Assembly (NCBI GenBank): GCA_964555645.1
Contig: CAZKTA010000003.1
Span: forward strand, 1 to 64,000
Direction: 5' to 3'
DNA: 64,000 bases
Origin: DTLC01 sp964555645
GTDB lineage: Bacteria; Verrucomicrobiota; Verrucomicrobiia; Limisphaerales; DTLC01
Under the pieces are notes generated by a model. The model worked only from the letters and a program-made list of their open reading frames with translations. It did not search any database and was not told where the DNA came from. The stretch's first letter is position 1. Every line of letters begins with the position of its first letter. Shown in pieces: positions 44,171-53,384 of the stretch. Both the position numbers and the translations under genes were made by a program.

Positions 44171-45285
44171 ATCCTGTAAGTCTTATAAGGTTTACCACCG
44201 AAAAATTCCATCAGCCGCACCATTGGAATGTTGTCTTCCAACACCCAGGACGCCTCGGCTTCAGTTATACCGGCTGCGATGCCGACCCTGAACCCTTCAG
44301 CCAACATGGCGCCTTCAAGCCCGCGCCCGCGCCAATCCTGTCTCACACCGAGTATCAAAACCCGGCACCTGTGCAGCTTTTTCATGCCGAGCAAATACTG
44401 CATAAAACTCAAAAGCCCCCACGATAACAACCGCCCTCGTAACGGCCGCAGAGCAATGTTATAGTCCGGCAACGCCAGCATAAAACCAACTGGCTCGCCT
44501 GCAGCCTCGGCAAGCCAAACCAAGCCTTCCATGAAAAGCGGTTTCAACCGCTTCGCCAAAAAATTTATCTCTGCATCTGTCATTGGCACGAAACCCCAGT
44601 TTTGTTCCCAAGCCGAATTATACACCTGTTTAATCTTGGCTAGGTCGGCCCCAAGCGTACGGCGGCGCACAGCTCTAAACTGTACCTCGGGGTAACGCTG
44701 TCTTGTTTTTATTGCGATTCGACCCAGCCGATCCAGTGGACACCGGGCAACATCAACAAAGTAAGCAAGCATGTCTTTGGCTTTGCCGAACCCTGCATCT
44801 GTCACCAGGCTTGTGTAATATGCGGGGTTGTACGGCATCATGAATGTGGGGGGTGAATCTATGCCGTTAACAAGCAGCCCGCATGTTTCGTTCGTAGAAG
44901 GATTCATCGGCCCGAGCACTCGTTGCATACCGTTGTGCCGCGCCCAATCAAATACGGCTTCGAAGAGGCGTTTGCTCACCTGGGGATTGTTAATGCACTC
45001 GAAAAAGCCGAAAAAGGCTGCTGCATCGTTATGAAAGCTGTTATGGTTCTGGTCAATTATGCCGGCTATACGGCCCACATCGCGTCCGTTTTGGACAGCC
45101 ACCCACAATTGCATTTGCGCGTGGGAAAAAAATGGGTTCGTATCGGAGAACACCTCTTTAATGTCAATCAGCAACGGGGCAACCCAGCGCGGGTCGGTTC
45201 GGTAAATTTCGTACGCAAGCCGTAAAAAACGTTTCAGGTCTGGTCCTTGCCGTGCCAAAGGCACGATCTGTATCTGGCCGCTCAT
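44152..45285 (-). CDS. GNAT-fold acyltransferase, candidate bacterial ceramide synthase
   Basis: A 377-residue protein with GNAT features: WVAVQNGRDVGRIAGIID in the N-terminal half, GPMNPSTNETCGLLVNGID, FMMPYNPAYYTSLVTDAGF, and the acyl-CoA binding strand LILGVRQDWRGRGLEGAML. These blocks are typical of the YghO-type family, which includes the acyltransferase shown to act as ceramide synthase in Caulobacter. It is on the opposite strand to spt but convergent with the PAP2 gene. It lies 13 bases downstream of the Gfo/Idh/MocA gene, so it may be transcribed with that gene. N-acylation of sphinganine is inferred. Confidence 0.75.
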   Translation of the reverse strand: MSGQIQIVPLARQGPDLKRFLRLAYEIYRTDPRWVAPLLIDIKEVFSDTNPFFSHAQMQLWVAVQNGRDVGRIAGIIDQNHNSFHNDAAAFFGFFECINNPQVSKRLFEAVFDWARHNGMQRVLGPMNPSTNETCGLLVNGIDSPPTFMMPYNPAYYTSLVTDAGFGKAKDMLAYFVDVARCPLDRLGRIAIKTRQRYPEVQFRAVRRRTLGADLAKIKQVYNSAWEQNWGFVPMTDAEINFLAKRLKPLFMEGLVWLAEAAGEPVGFMLALPDYNIALRPLRGRLLSWGLLSFMQYLLGMKKLHRCRVLILGVRQDWRGRGLEGAMLAEGFRVGIAAGITEAEASWVLEDNIPMVRLMEFFGGKPYKTYRIYERVL

Positions 45286-45298
45286 GTTTGTGTCCCGT

Positions 45299-46618
45299 TC
45301 ACACCTCGGGCAGCCGCCACGGTGTCCTATAGGCGCGGCTCATCAGCTTGGCGGCCTCTGGGTCGCCAACAATCTGTTCAGCCACTGGGTCCCACGTAAT
45401 TTTACGCCCGGTCAGAATTGCGATGTTGCCCAAGTGACAAACGGTAGCTGACCGATGACCAACCGTGACATTACCGACTGGTTGCGCACGGGTCTTAATT
45501 GCTTCGAACCAATTACCATGGTGGTCATTACTAACAGGAAGTGTTGCTGTTCCCAAGCTGACGGGTTCTTCGAGAAGTTCCTCCGGCTCAGCGGCAATGG
45601 TACCGCGATTGACGTAAAGCATGCCGTTCTCGCCGATGAACTGTACGCCGAGTTTAGTGTCTGTACTGCAAACAACAGTTGTGCCGTCGGCGTACTTGTA
45701 AGTCACCTCGCACCAGTCAGGCACTTCATACCAGCGTTGAGGGTGATATCGCGCCCTGCCCTCGATTGACACGGGCCCGCCGTCGTCTGCGGCCAACGCC
45801 CATTGTACAATATCTAAATGATGCGTGCCCCAGTTCGTCAGTTGGCCGCCGGAGTAATCCCAAAAAAACCTGAAGTTGTAGTGCACACGCAACACGTTGT
45901 AAGGCCGATAAGGTGCCGGCCCGAGCCACATGTCATAGTCAAGCTCAGGGGGCGGGTCAGAATCTGGCGCAGGCGGTCTGGGTAATTTTCTCGCGTCAGG
46001 CCCAGGAAAGTTCACCCCTGGAATTCCCACCTTGATCAATTTAATCCGACCGAGCCGACCCGACCTGACCAACTGACAAGCAAACCGAAACTTTGCATCT
46101 GAGCGTTGCTGGCAACCGGTCTGCAGTACCCGACCGGTCCGTTCGACAGTTTTAACCAAGACCTTTCCTTCATGAATTGTAAGTGTGAGCGGTTTCTCGC
46201 AGTAAACGTCCTTGCCGGCATTGCAGGCATCTACAACTTGCAACGCATGCCAATGGTCAGGAGTGGAAATTACAACCGCATCAACCGAGTTGTCTTCAAG
46301 CAACATCCGGTAATCTGCGTACGCGCTGCAAAGACGGCCGGTCACCCTCTCGACCTCGGCGCGCGCCGCAGCCATTCGGCCAAGGTCAACGTCACATAAC
46401 GCAATTGCGTGTTTGGCCAATATCCGCAAATGCTGTCTGCCCTGCAGACCTAGCCCGATGAAACCGAGCCGAATAAACTCACTTGGGTTCTGGCCGGTCT
46501 GGGCCTTTGTGCGGTTTAAAAAAATGTTTGGAAGCGCAAAACCAAGCCCTACACCAAACACGGCCCGGCCTGTGTGCCGTATAAACTCACGTCGGCTCGT
46601 ACTGCGACTGTTTGCCAT
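45299..46618 (-). CDS. Tat-exported Gfo/Idh/MocA family oxidoreductase
   Basis: A protein of about 439 residues from ATG 46618 (ATG 46624 is equally possible). The N-terminus is a twin-arginine signal (TSRREFIRHTGRAVFGVGLG), so it is probably exported folded with its nicotinamide cofactor. Downstream are GFIGLGLQGRQHL (Rossmann), ISTPDHWHALQVVDAC, YCEKPLTLT (the family EKP motif), and NWGTHHLDIVQWALA. Such proteins act on sugars or cyclitols; the substrate is unknown. The TTG/ATG starts up to 46714 would add a non-signal leader. It is divergent from the Mrp gene, with 148 bases between starts. Confidence 0.88.
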   Translation of the reverse strand: MANSRSTSRREFIRHTGRAVFGVGLGFALPNIFLNRTKAQTGQNPSEFIRLGFIGLGLQGRQHLRILAKHAIALCDVDLGRMAAARAEVERVTGRLCSAYADYRMLLEDNSVDAVVISTPDHWHALQVVDACNAGKDVYCEKPLTLTIHEGKVLVKTVERTGRVLQTGCQQRSDAKFRFACQLVRSGRLGRIKLIKVGIPGVNFPGPDARKLPRPPAPDSDPPPELDYDMWLGPAPYRPYNVLRVHYNFRFFWDYSGGQLTNWGTHHLDIVQWALAADDGGPVSIEGRARYHPQRWYEVPDWCEVTYKYADGTTVVCSTDTKLGVQFIGENGMLYVNRGTIAAEPEELLEEPVSLGTATLPVSNDHHGNWFEAIKTRAQPVGNVTVGHRSATVCHLGNIAILTGRKITWDPVAEQIVGDPEAAKLMSRAYRTPWRLPEV

Positions 46619-46766
46619 GCGCATGCTTTTATCGGGTGCACAAACCGGGTTGTCAAGACTCCACAATACAACCGATTGAAACGAACCTGAACTTGTTAAC
46701 CGGATTTGCATCAAGGTGAGACTTGTTTTGCTGCGTGCAATTGGTCATCGTTCAACAAACATAACG

Positions 46767-47822
46767 ATGCTTACGGAACAACAAATCATCGAATCACTGC
46801 GCGCGGTCAAATACCCGGGCTACAGCCGCGACATTGTATCATTTGGATTTGTCAAACGCGTTTCCCTTGCCAATAACACTGTTACAGTGTTACTCGAGTG
46901 CGCAACAACAAACACACATGCAGCACAACAAATCAAGGCCGAGTGCGAGCGTATCCTCAAATCGTTGCCAGAAGTCACTTCAGTGCAAGTCGAGCTGAAC
47001 CAGCCGGCTGCACCCACCGCAACTCGCCCGACACCTGCCAGTGACCCATGGGTGAACCAACGCCGTGTGCCCGGTGTTGCCCGCATTATAGCAATTGCAA
47101 GCGGCAAAGGTGGTGTTGGCAAAACCACACTGGCAGTCAACCTGGCCTGCGCGCTCAACCGACTCGGCGACAAGGTCGGGCTGTTGGACAGCGATATTTA
47201 CGGTCCAACTGTACCGGTCATGATGGGCATTCGGCAGGTACCAGCCGTAAACGCCGCACAAAAAATCGTTCCGCTCACAAGCCACGGCGTCAGACTAATG
47301 AGCCTCGGGTTCATGCTAGACGATGACCAACCTGTGATCTGGCGTGGGCCATTGATTGTAAGGGCACTCCAACAATTTCTTTACGAGGTTGATTGGGGAC
47401 AGTTGGACTGGCTGATCGTGGACCTACCACCCGGCACAGGCGATGTGCAATTGTCGCTATGCCAGGCCGTTCCGCTGGACGGTGGTGTAATAGTGACCAC
47501 ACCACAGCATGCTTCACTTGCTGTGGTCCGCAAAGGCATTGCAATGTTCCAAAAGCTAAACGTGCCTGTGCTTGGCATTGTTGAAAACATGAGTTACTTC
47601 GATTCACCAACAGGCGAACGAGTGGACATCTTCGGGCGCGGGGGCGGCCGCGCTGAAGCGCAACGCCAGCAAATCCCGTTTCTGGGCGAGGTGCCAATTT
47701 ACACAGAGATACGGCTCGGCGGTGATCGAGGTGTTCCGGTTGTTGTGTCAGCACCCGAAACACCGGCTGCAGAACCATTTATCGCAATTGCACGAGAACT
47801 CAGGCGCCTGCTCGCACAATGA
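46767..47822 (+). CDS. apbC: Mrp/NBP35-type P-loop ATPase (iron-sulfur carrier)
   Basis: A 351-residue cytoplasmic protein. Residues about 1-85 form a MIP18/DUF59-like domain (ESLRAVKYPGYSRDIVSFGF). The ATPase part carries the deviant Walker A GKGGVGKTTLAVNLA, LLDSDIYGPTVPVMMG, LIVDLPPGTGDVQLSL, and VENMSYF. Members bind and transfer iron-sulfur clusters. The usual CxxC pair for the cluster is not visible near the C-terminus; ENMSYFDSPTGE lacks it, so cluster binding is uncertain. ATG 46767 starts at the MIP18 domain; a start at 46716 is 17 codons longer. Confidence 0.9.
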   Translation: MLTEQQIIESLRAVKYPGYSRDIVSFGFVKRVSLANNTVTVLLECATTNTHAAQQIKAECERILKSLPEVTSVQVELNQPAAPTATRPTPASDPWVNQRRVPGVARIIAIASGKGGVGKTTLAVNLACALNRLGDKVGLLDSDIYGPTVPVMMGIRQVPAVNAAQKIVPLTSHGVRLMSLGFMLDDDQPVIWRGPLIVRALQQFLYEVDWGQLDWLIVDLPPGTGDVQLSLCQAVPLDGGVIVTTPQHASLAVVRKGIAMFQKLNVPVLGIVENMSYFDSPTGERVDIFGRGGGRAEAQRQQIPFLGEVPIYTEIRLGGDRGVPVVVSAPETPAAEPFIAIARELRRLLAQ

Positions 47823-48199
47823 ACACTGCCTTTTTGTCAGAAATAGCTATGTGAGTGGTGCATGCTTTTGCAAAATGCGATTGTCCACCAACGCCGGTAG
47901 ATAAAACGGCGGCAGCGCTTTAGCACACACCCAATTTCGCCGGCTTAGGTTTAAGCGTGGCCACAAAGACCTGGGCGCGCGTTTTTTTGGGCCAAACCGA
48001 CGGGGTCACACACTCCTGGCATAACCTCACCTCGCCGGTCTATGTAAATTGTACACAGACCATGTGCAATTTCGCCTACGCACGAACAAAGAAGTCTTAG
48101 CTGGCTTACTTAAAGTCGGAAGCTTACTCGATGTCACCTACCGTACCGTAGTCACGCCGTACTGTAGGCGAGTCATAAGCGAAGCACGCCGGCACAAGC
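47823..48199. other. Gap between Mrp and RCC1-repeat genes
   Basis: This is 377 bases with no convincing gene between convergent genes. A 7-bp hairpin GCACAAG/CTTGTGC (48192-48198 with 48205-48211) straddles the stop codon of the RCC1 gene, but no clear T-run follows on either strand, so I do not call a terminator. A 63-codon plus-strand frame at 48049-48240 runs into the RCC1 gene and has no family resemblance. Confidence 0.5.
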
Positions 48200-50266
48200 C
48201 TATTCTTGTGCTGCGCGATAGAAACGCATCGCGTTTGTAACTGCGCCAACATCGCGCACACGCGTTAGAACGGTGCCGGTCACGAAGTTCGTAATCGAAG
48301 TCCACGAGACAAAATCTGATGATGCCTCGATCCGGTACGTAAAGCCGAGTGGGCCTTCCAGCTCTAGACCGAAGCCTGTGGCTGACATTGGCTGATCTTG
48401 TGCTGGGCGCAGGATCGGTCTGGTTGGGGCGACAACAGCAAGACTCGAATTTGCGCCTGCTGCAATTGCCACCACTCGCGACAGGCCAGCTGGGACTGTG
48501 CTCTGGCCATGGTTATTAAGGCCAGCGGCAAACACTGTGTTGTCACGCAACAACGCTAAAGAATGAAACTCGCCCGCAGCAATGGCAGTTACGTTTGAAA
48601 GATTGTTTACCTGTGAACATTGTCCGTAATAGTCGTTTCCCCAGGCCACAACTGTCCCGTCAGACCTGAGTGCGAGGCTGTGCCTCCCACCTGCAGCTAT
48701 GGCAATTACGTTCGAGAGCCCAGCAGGCACGTTTGTCTGGCCAAAATCGTTGTAGCCCCAGGCAACAACCGTGCCGTTCGACCTCAATACAAGGTTGTGA
48801 TACCTGCTTGCTGCAACTGCAACTGCATTTGAAACCCCACGCGGCACGGTCCCAACACCGTATGAGTTGTCGCCCCAAGCAACTACGGTGCCGTTGTTAA
48901 CAAGCGCAAGGTTGTGAAACCCACCTGCTGCAATTTCAATTACCTTCACCAGATTAGTTGGCACGTTGCATTGCCCGTTACCGTTTGCGCCCCAGGCAAC
49001 TACAAGTCCGTTGTTTTTCAATGCAATGCTGTGTAACGAACCGGCTGCAACCGCAACCACGTTGGTCAGGTCCGTTGGCACATCGCATTGACCAGAGCCA
49101 TTCGCGCCCCAGGCAATCACGGTTTGATTAGCCCGAATTGCAAGCGCGTGATTGTCACCCCCCGAAACCCGAACAATGTTGTAGAATGTGGACGGCACGG
49201 TGCATTGGTTTTCGGCATCTTTCCCCCAGACAACAATTGATCCATCGGACCTCAGGGCAACAGCATGGTAGCCGCCTGCAGCAATGTCCACAACATTCAA
49301 CAACCCAACCGGCACACTGCACTGGTTATAAGTGTTATCTCCCCAAGCCGCGACTGTCCCGTCGCTTTTAAGCGCCAGGCTGAACGCGAACCCAGCTGCG
49401 ACTGCCGTTACATTGGATAACCCAGCTGGCACAGTGCATTGGCCAGAGCCGTTTGCGCCCCAAGCAACCACAGTCCCGTTGCTCCTCAATGCCAGGCTAT
49501 GGCTCCAGCCGCCCGCAACTGCTTCTACATTTGACAATCCGGGCGGCACGTCGCATTGACTCGAAGAATTTAAACCCCACGCTACAACTGTGCCATCTGG
49601 CCTAACCGCAAGGGAATGGTTGCCCCCAGCACCAATTGCAACTGCCCTTGTGAGTGTCGGCGGTACATTTGTTTGGCCATTCCAATTCATGCCCCATGCA
49701 ACAACCGTACCATCTTGTTTAAGCGCTAGACTATGCGCCTGGCCGGCTGCAACAGCACAAACACCCGATAGACCCGAAGGCACATCGCACTGACCGAAGT
49801 TGGTCTGCCCCCAAGCCACAACTGTGCCATCCGGCCTCAATGCAAGGTTGTGATAATAACCTCCGGCAACAACGGTTGCCCCACGTGCAGCTTGTGGTAC
49901 AACACACTGGCCATAGTCATTCAGTCCCCATGCCAAAAGCGAGTTGTCAATTTTGATCGCAACGCTATGGTATTGACCTGCCGCAACACGACGCGCCTCG
50001 GCTGGTGTGTTTGGCAGTTTGATCGATCCCCATGCCGTCACCCAGCCCCGACCAGTAGTCTGACTGACAAACGCCAAGCAACTGAATAACAACGCACCTA
50101 CCACAGACAGTCTGCGCTTTCTGACGGACCCAACGCGGTGGGAACCGTTTGGCTGTGCTTGAAGCGAACCGATTCTGCACCGGCAATAAACGCACCCAAT
50201 CGGGTTTGGACCATTGCTGACAAAAGCCGTTACTTTAGAATGAACGTACCTTGTATGTATGATCAT
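48200..50266 (-). CDS. Exported RCC1-repeat protein, probable double seven-bladed propeller
   Basis: A 688-residue protein with a hydrophobic signal-like segment around 52-66 preceded by basic KRRLS. The body has about thirteen full repeats of roughly 39 residues of the form AVAAG-HSLAL-DGTVVAWG-N-GQC-VP, about residues 75-620. A partial WG repeat at the start and a partial AIAAG repeat at the end could close a circle, giving fourteen blades, or two seven-bladed propellers. The last 60 residues form the shared domain ending RFYRAAQE. The N-terminal start is uncertain because a 45-residue leader precedes the signal-like segment and no better start codon is visible. RCC1 repeats in bacteria are usually binding surfaces; the partner is unknown. 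Confidence 0.85.
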   Translation of the reverse strand: MIIHTRYVHSKVTAFVSNGPNPIGCVYCRCRIGSLQAQPNGSHRVGSVRKRRLSVVGALLFSCLAFVSQTTGRGWVTAWGSIKLPNTPAEARRVAAGQYHSVAIKIDNSLLAWGLNDYGQCVVPQAARGATVVAGGYYHNLALRPDGTVVAWGQTNFGQCDVPSGLSGVCAVAAGQAHSLALKQDGTVVAWGMNWNGQTNVPPTLTRAVAIGAGGNHSLAVRPDGTVVAWGLNSSSQCDVPPGLSNVEAVAGGWSHSLALRSNGTVVAWGANGSGQCTVPAGLSNVTAVAAGFAFSLALKSDGTVAAWGDNTYNQCSVPVGLLNVVDIAAGGYHAVALRSDGSIVVWGKDAENQCTVPSTFYNIVRVSGGDNHALAIRANQTVIAWGANGSGQCDVPTDLTNVVAVAAGSLHSIALKNNGLVVAWGANGNGQCNVPTNLVKVIEIAAGGFHNLALVNNGTVVAWGDNSYGVGTVPRGVSNAVAVAASRYHNLVLRSNGTVVAWGYNDFGQTNVPAGLSNVIAIAAGGRHSLALRSDGTVVAWGNDYYGQCSQVNNLSNVTAIAAGEFHSLALLRDNTVFAAGLNNHGQSTVPAGLSRVVAIAAGANSSLAVVAPTRPILRPAQDQPMSATGFGLELEGPLGFTYRIEASSDFVSWTSITNFVTGTVLTRVRDVGAVTNAMRFYRAAQE

Positions 50267-50497
50267 TAAAAGCTAGTTGTTATGAGGTTTTGCTTTTCTG
50301 AAACCTAACGGAGCGATTACCCACGCAGGCTTAACTTTTTTTGCCAAAACAATCGGCCACAGTCGGCTGCCTGTCAAGCAAGCGCCATAGGTAAAACCGG
50401 GCGGTGACCCAAAAGACATTCAAAAATGGTTGTTTTTGGCAAAAATAAACCATACTTTTGGCGCGCAGCAACTGAGGTCTGATAACAGTATCGCCAA

Positions 50498-50722
50498 ATG
50501 AGTGAGTTTCGGTCTGAGCTTGAAATGCTAAAGGACTCGACGTTGTACCGCGAGTTTTTGGCCGAGCGCGAGGAAATCCTCAAACACAAATGGCTCGAGT
50601 CAGAGAAGCTCGGCTACGACATCGGCTTCGAGCGTGCATTGGTTGATTGGGTGCTTAACCACAGGGCAAAATGGAAACAAAGCCGACGCGCCGCGCGCAC
50701 AATCAATCTACAAAAACTATGA
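50498..50722 (+). CDS. Small conserved hypothetical protein
   Basis: A 74-residue hydrophilic protein, almost all predicted helix, with REFLAEREEILKHKWLESEK and GFERALVDWVLNHRAKWK. It has the look of a conserved family found in this phylum, and resembles in part a C-terminal motif seen in larger proteins of unknown function. No function can be assigned. It precedes pyrR by 93 bases on the same strand and may share its promoter. Confidence 0.6.
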   Translation: MSEFRSELEMLKDSTLYREFLAEREEILKHKWLESEKLGYDIGFERALVDWVLNHRAKWKQSRRAARTINLQKL

Positions 50723-50815
50723 CGATGCAATGGTCAAATTTTCCGCCGTCCATCCGAACGCCCGAAGACCTGACTCGGCGGCGCAGTCCACACAATTCAC
50801 AAACGAACCTATGCA

Positions 50816-51352
50816 ATGAGTGAAAGCCGCGTCATACTGGATGCATCCGAAGTGCAGCGTGCGCTTGAAAAAATTGGCGCCGAGCTGGCCGAGTATAATA
50901 AGCCTGGAACAGATGTTGTGCTTGTTGGAATCCAACGCGGGGGCGTACCGCTTGCGCACCGGCTGAGCAAAATTTTGGCCACAAGCTGGGGCTGCGCCGT
51001 GCCGGTTGGTAGCGTTGACGTCAGTATGCACAGAGACGACCTGAACCAACGGCCTGCGCCCGACGTACATCCAACTGTGATCCCGGTTGATATCACAAAC
51101 CGGACTGTGGTGCTTGTGGACGACGTGCTGTTTAGCGCTCGGACAATCCGTGCTGCTATGGATGCGCTGAACGACTTCGGCAGACCAAAACGAATTCAGT
51201 TGGCAGTGTTGATTGACCGCGGGCACCGCGAGCTGCCGATTAAGGCCGACTTTGTCGGCAAAGAAATCCAAACTGCCCTTGAAGAGGTTGTCACTGTACA
51301 GCTCACTGAAGACGGCGCTGCAACCGATCGAGTTGTGCTCGAAAACAAATGA
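50816..51352 (+). CDS. pyrR: PyrR bifunctional pyrimidine regulator / uracil phosphoribosyltransferase
   Basis: A 178-residue phosphoribosyltransferase. The PRPP-binding block VVLVDDVLFSARTIRAAMDAL and the GIQRGGVPLAHRL and LIDRGHRELPI segments identify the PyrR family. In Firmicutes PyrR binds pyr mRNA and promotes attenuation in response to UMP. I looked for the conserved PyrR-binding loop upstream of pyrR and of pyrB and did not see it, so the regulatory part is uncertain. pyrB follows 90 bases later. Confidence 0.93.
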   Translation: MSESRVILDASEVQRALEKIGAELAEYNKPGTDVVLVGIQRGGVPLAHRLSKILATSWGCAVPVGSVDVSMHRDDLNQRPAPDVHPTVIPVDITNRTVVLVDDVLFSARTIRAAMDALNDFGRPKRIQLAVLIDRGHRELPIKADFVGKEIQTALEEVVTVQLTEDGAATDRVVLENK

Positions 51353-51442
51353 TAATCTATCCCCTCAATAAATCGGCTGGCCGGCTCCAAGGTTGTCGAG
51401 CGCGGCCTGTGCACTAAGTCAGTCAATCATGTTTATTGCACA

Positions 51443-52390
51443 ATGGCTTGGAACCGCAAAGACCTGCTCGACATCGAGTCACTGAGCGCCCATGAAATCA
51501 AGACCGTGCTTGAGACGGCACGCGCGTTCAAGGCAGTCGGCGAACGCGCAATAAAAAAGGTGCCTGCGCTCCGGGGTAAAACTGTGGTTAATCTTTTTAT
51601 CGAACCATCAACCCGCACGCGAATAAGTTTTGAGCTAGCTGCGCACCGGCTCTCTGCCGACGTGATTAATTTCACTGCTGAAGCTTCCTCGCTCAGAAAA
51701 GGCGAAACGCTCAGGGACACAGCACGCAACCTCGAAGCCCTCAACGCGGACATTATCATCATCCGGCACAGTTGCGCAGGCGCACCACATTTTCTTGCCC
51801 GGTTCCTCAAGGCCAGCATTATCAACGCAGGCGACGGCGCGCACGAACACCCTACTCAGGCTTTGCTGGACATGTTCACCATATTGGAAAAAAAGGGGCG
51901 TATCGAAGGTCTCAATGTGACAATACTCGGCGACATACTCTACAGCCGGGTGGCGCGATCGAACATCTGGGCATTGCTCAAGCTCGGGGCGCATGTCACG
52001 TTATGCGGCCCGGCTACGTTAGTACCGCGTGAGTTCGAAAAAATAGGTTGTCGCGTCACCTACAATCTTGAGGAAGCTATTGCCCAAGCCGATATCATTA
52101 ACCTTCTGCGCATTCAACATGAGCGGCAGCGTAAAACAATGTTCCCGAGCCTGAGCGAGTACACAGCACTTTACGGCTTGAACCGCGAGCGTCTTGCCAA
52201 AACCAAACCCGACGCGCTGCTTATGCACCCCGGCCCAATCAATCGCGGCGTTGAAATGGACAGTGAAACCGCAGACGGCGACCGGTCGGTGATCCTCCAG
52301 CAGGTTACAAATGGCCTCGCAGTACGCATGGCAGTGCTTTTCTTGGTTAACGGCGGCCAACCGCAAGACATAGCTGCTGCTAAAAGCTAA
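51443..52390 (+). CDS. pyrB: Aspartate carbamoyltransferase catalytic subunit
   Basis: A 315-residue enzyme that joins carbamoyl phosphate to aspartate in the second step of pyrimidine synthesis. Visible are the carbamoyl phosphate loop EPSTRTRISFELA, HEHPTQALLDMFTI, GDILYSRVARSN, and HPGPINRGVEM (substrate loop). It is full length. No pyrI regulatory subunit or pyrC is adjacent, unlike many pyr operons where the next gene is a dihydroorotase. The following gene is rmlD. Confidence 0.94.
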   Translation: MAWNRKDLLDIESLSAHEIKTVLETARAFKAVGERAIKKVPALRGKTVVNLFIEPSTRTRISFELAAHRLSADVINFTAEASSLRKGETLRDTARNLEALNADIIIIRHSCAGAPHFLARFLKASIINAGDGAHEHPTQALLDMFTILEKKGRIEGLNVTILGDILYSRVARSNIWALLKLGAHVTLCGPATLVPREFEKIGCRVTYNLEEAIAQADIINLLRIQHERQRKTMFPSLSEYTALYGLNRERLAKTKPDALLMHPGPINRGVEMDSETADGDRSVILQQVTNGLAVRMAVLFLVNGGQPQDIAAAKS

Positions 52391-52503
52391 AAACCTTGGC
52401 CCAAACAGACAACCGACACTACCCCTTAAAGTTGCTATAGACGCCAAAGCTTCTTCAATTCTGGCAACCAAACCCTGCTCTGACTTAAAATAGAGCCGAA
52501 GCA

Positions 52504-53382
52504 ATGAAGGTCGAACGCATCCTGCTCATAGGCAAACACGGTCAGGTCGGCTGGGAACTACGCCGTGCTTTGGCGCCGTTGGGGGCCGTGCTTGCGGTTG
52601 ATTTGCCTGAAATTGACCTTGCTAACCCTGCGAAGGCTAAACAGTTCGCCCTGGAGACAAAACCACAAATCATTGTAAACGCAGCCGCTTACACTGCGGT
52701 TGATAAAGCCGAATCCGAGCCTGAACTAGCCATGCAAATAAACGGTGTCGCGCCGGGGGCTTTGGCTGAAGCAGCTAAACAACTGGACGCATTGCTGGTG
52801 CATTACTCGACCGACTACGTGTTTGACGGCAATAAAACCGAACCGTACGTCGAGACAGATAAGACAAACCCACTCAACACATACGGCCGGACCAAACTCG
52901 CCGGTGACATCGCCGTGCAAGCAACCGGCTGCAAGCATTTGATTTTCCGCGTTTGTTGGGTTTACAGTGTCCGCGGCAAAAGTTTCATGCGCACAATCAT
53001 GCAACTTGCGCGCCAACAGGAAACGTTACGTATCGTTGCCGATCAAATCGGGTGCCCAACCTGGGCGCGACTGCTCGCCGAGGCAACAAGCCTTGCGCTC
53101 AAACATGTGGCTACCACCGGCAACCCTGAAGATTTCACCGGGCTGTACAACATGGCAACTGTAGGTGCAACAAGCTGGCATGGTTTTGCAGAAGCAATTG
53201 TAAAGGCAATGCCACCAGCCGAAGTAAAGTGCACCAAGGTTGTGCCTATCAGCACACACGAATACCCTACCCCAGCGAAACGCCCGGCATATTCGGTGCT
53301 CTCATGCCGCAAACTGGCAAGTACTTTCGGAATAACCTTGCCCCACTGGGCTGAAGGACTTGAACTCGCACTGGAAAACTAA
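52504..53382 (+). CDS. rfbD: dTDP-4-dehydrorhamnose reductase
   Basis: A 292-residue SDR that makes dTDP-L-rhamnose in the final step. It has GKHGQVGWELRRAL (NADPH binding), NAAAYTAVDKAE, HYSTDYVFDG, and the YGRTKLAGD active-site motif. The gene ends 2 bases before rfbB begins, so the two are surely co-transcribed. The RmlA thymidylyltransferase and RmlC epimerase genes are not here. Confidence 0.94.
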   Translation: MKVERILLIGKHGQVGWELRRALAPLGAVLAVDLPEIDLANPAKAKQFALETKPQIIVNAAAYTAVDKAESEPELAMQINGVAPGALAEAAKQLDALLVHYSTDYVFDGNKTEPYVETDKTNPLNTYGRTKLAGDIAVQATGCKHLIFRVCWVYSVRGKSFMRTIMQLARQQETLRIVADQIGCPTWARLLAEATSLALKHVATTGNPEDFTGLYNMATVGATSWHGFAEAIVKAMPPAEVKCTKVVPISTHEYPTPAKRPAYSVLSCRKLASTFGITLPHWAEGLELALEN

Positions 53383-53384
53383 CC

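Noticed and set aside
48192..48211. GCACAAG/CTTGTGC hairpin at the RCC1 stop
   Set aside because: Short stem and no T-run on either strand, so not called a terminator.
48049..48240. 63-codon plus-strand frame in the gap before the RCC1 gene
   Set aside because: It runs into the RCC1 gene on the other strand and has no recognisable family or ribosome binding site.
51353..51442. Possible PyrR-binding attenuator before pyrB
   Set aside because: The conserved anti-antiterminator loop consensus is not visible and no terminator hairpin is present.
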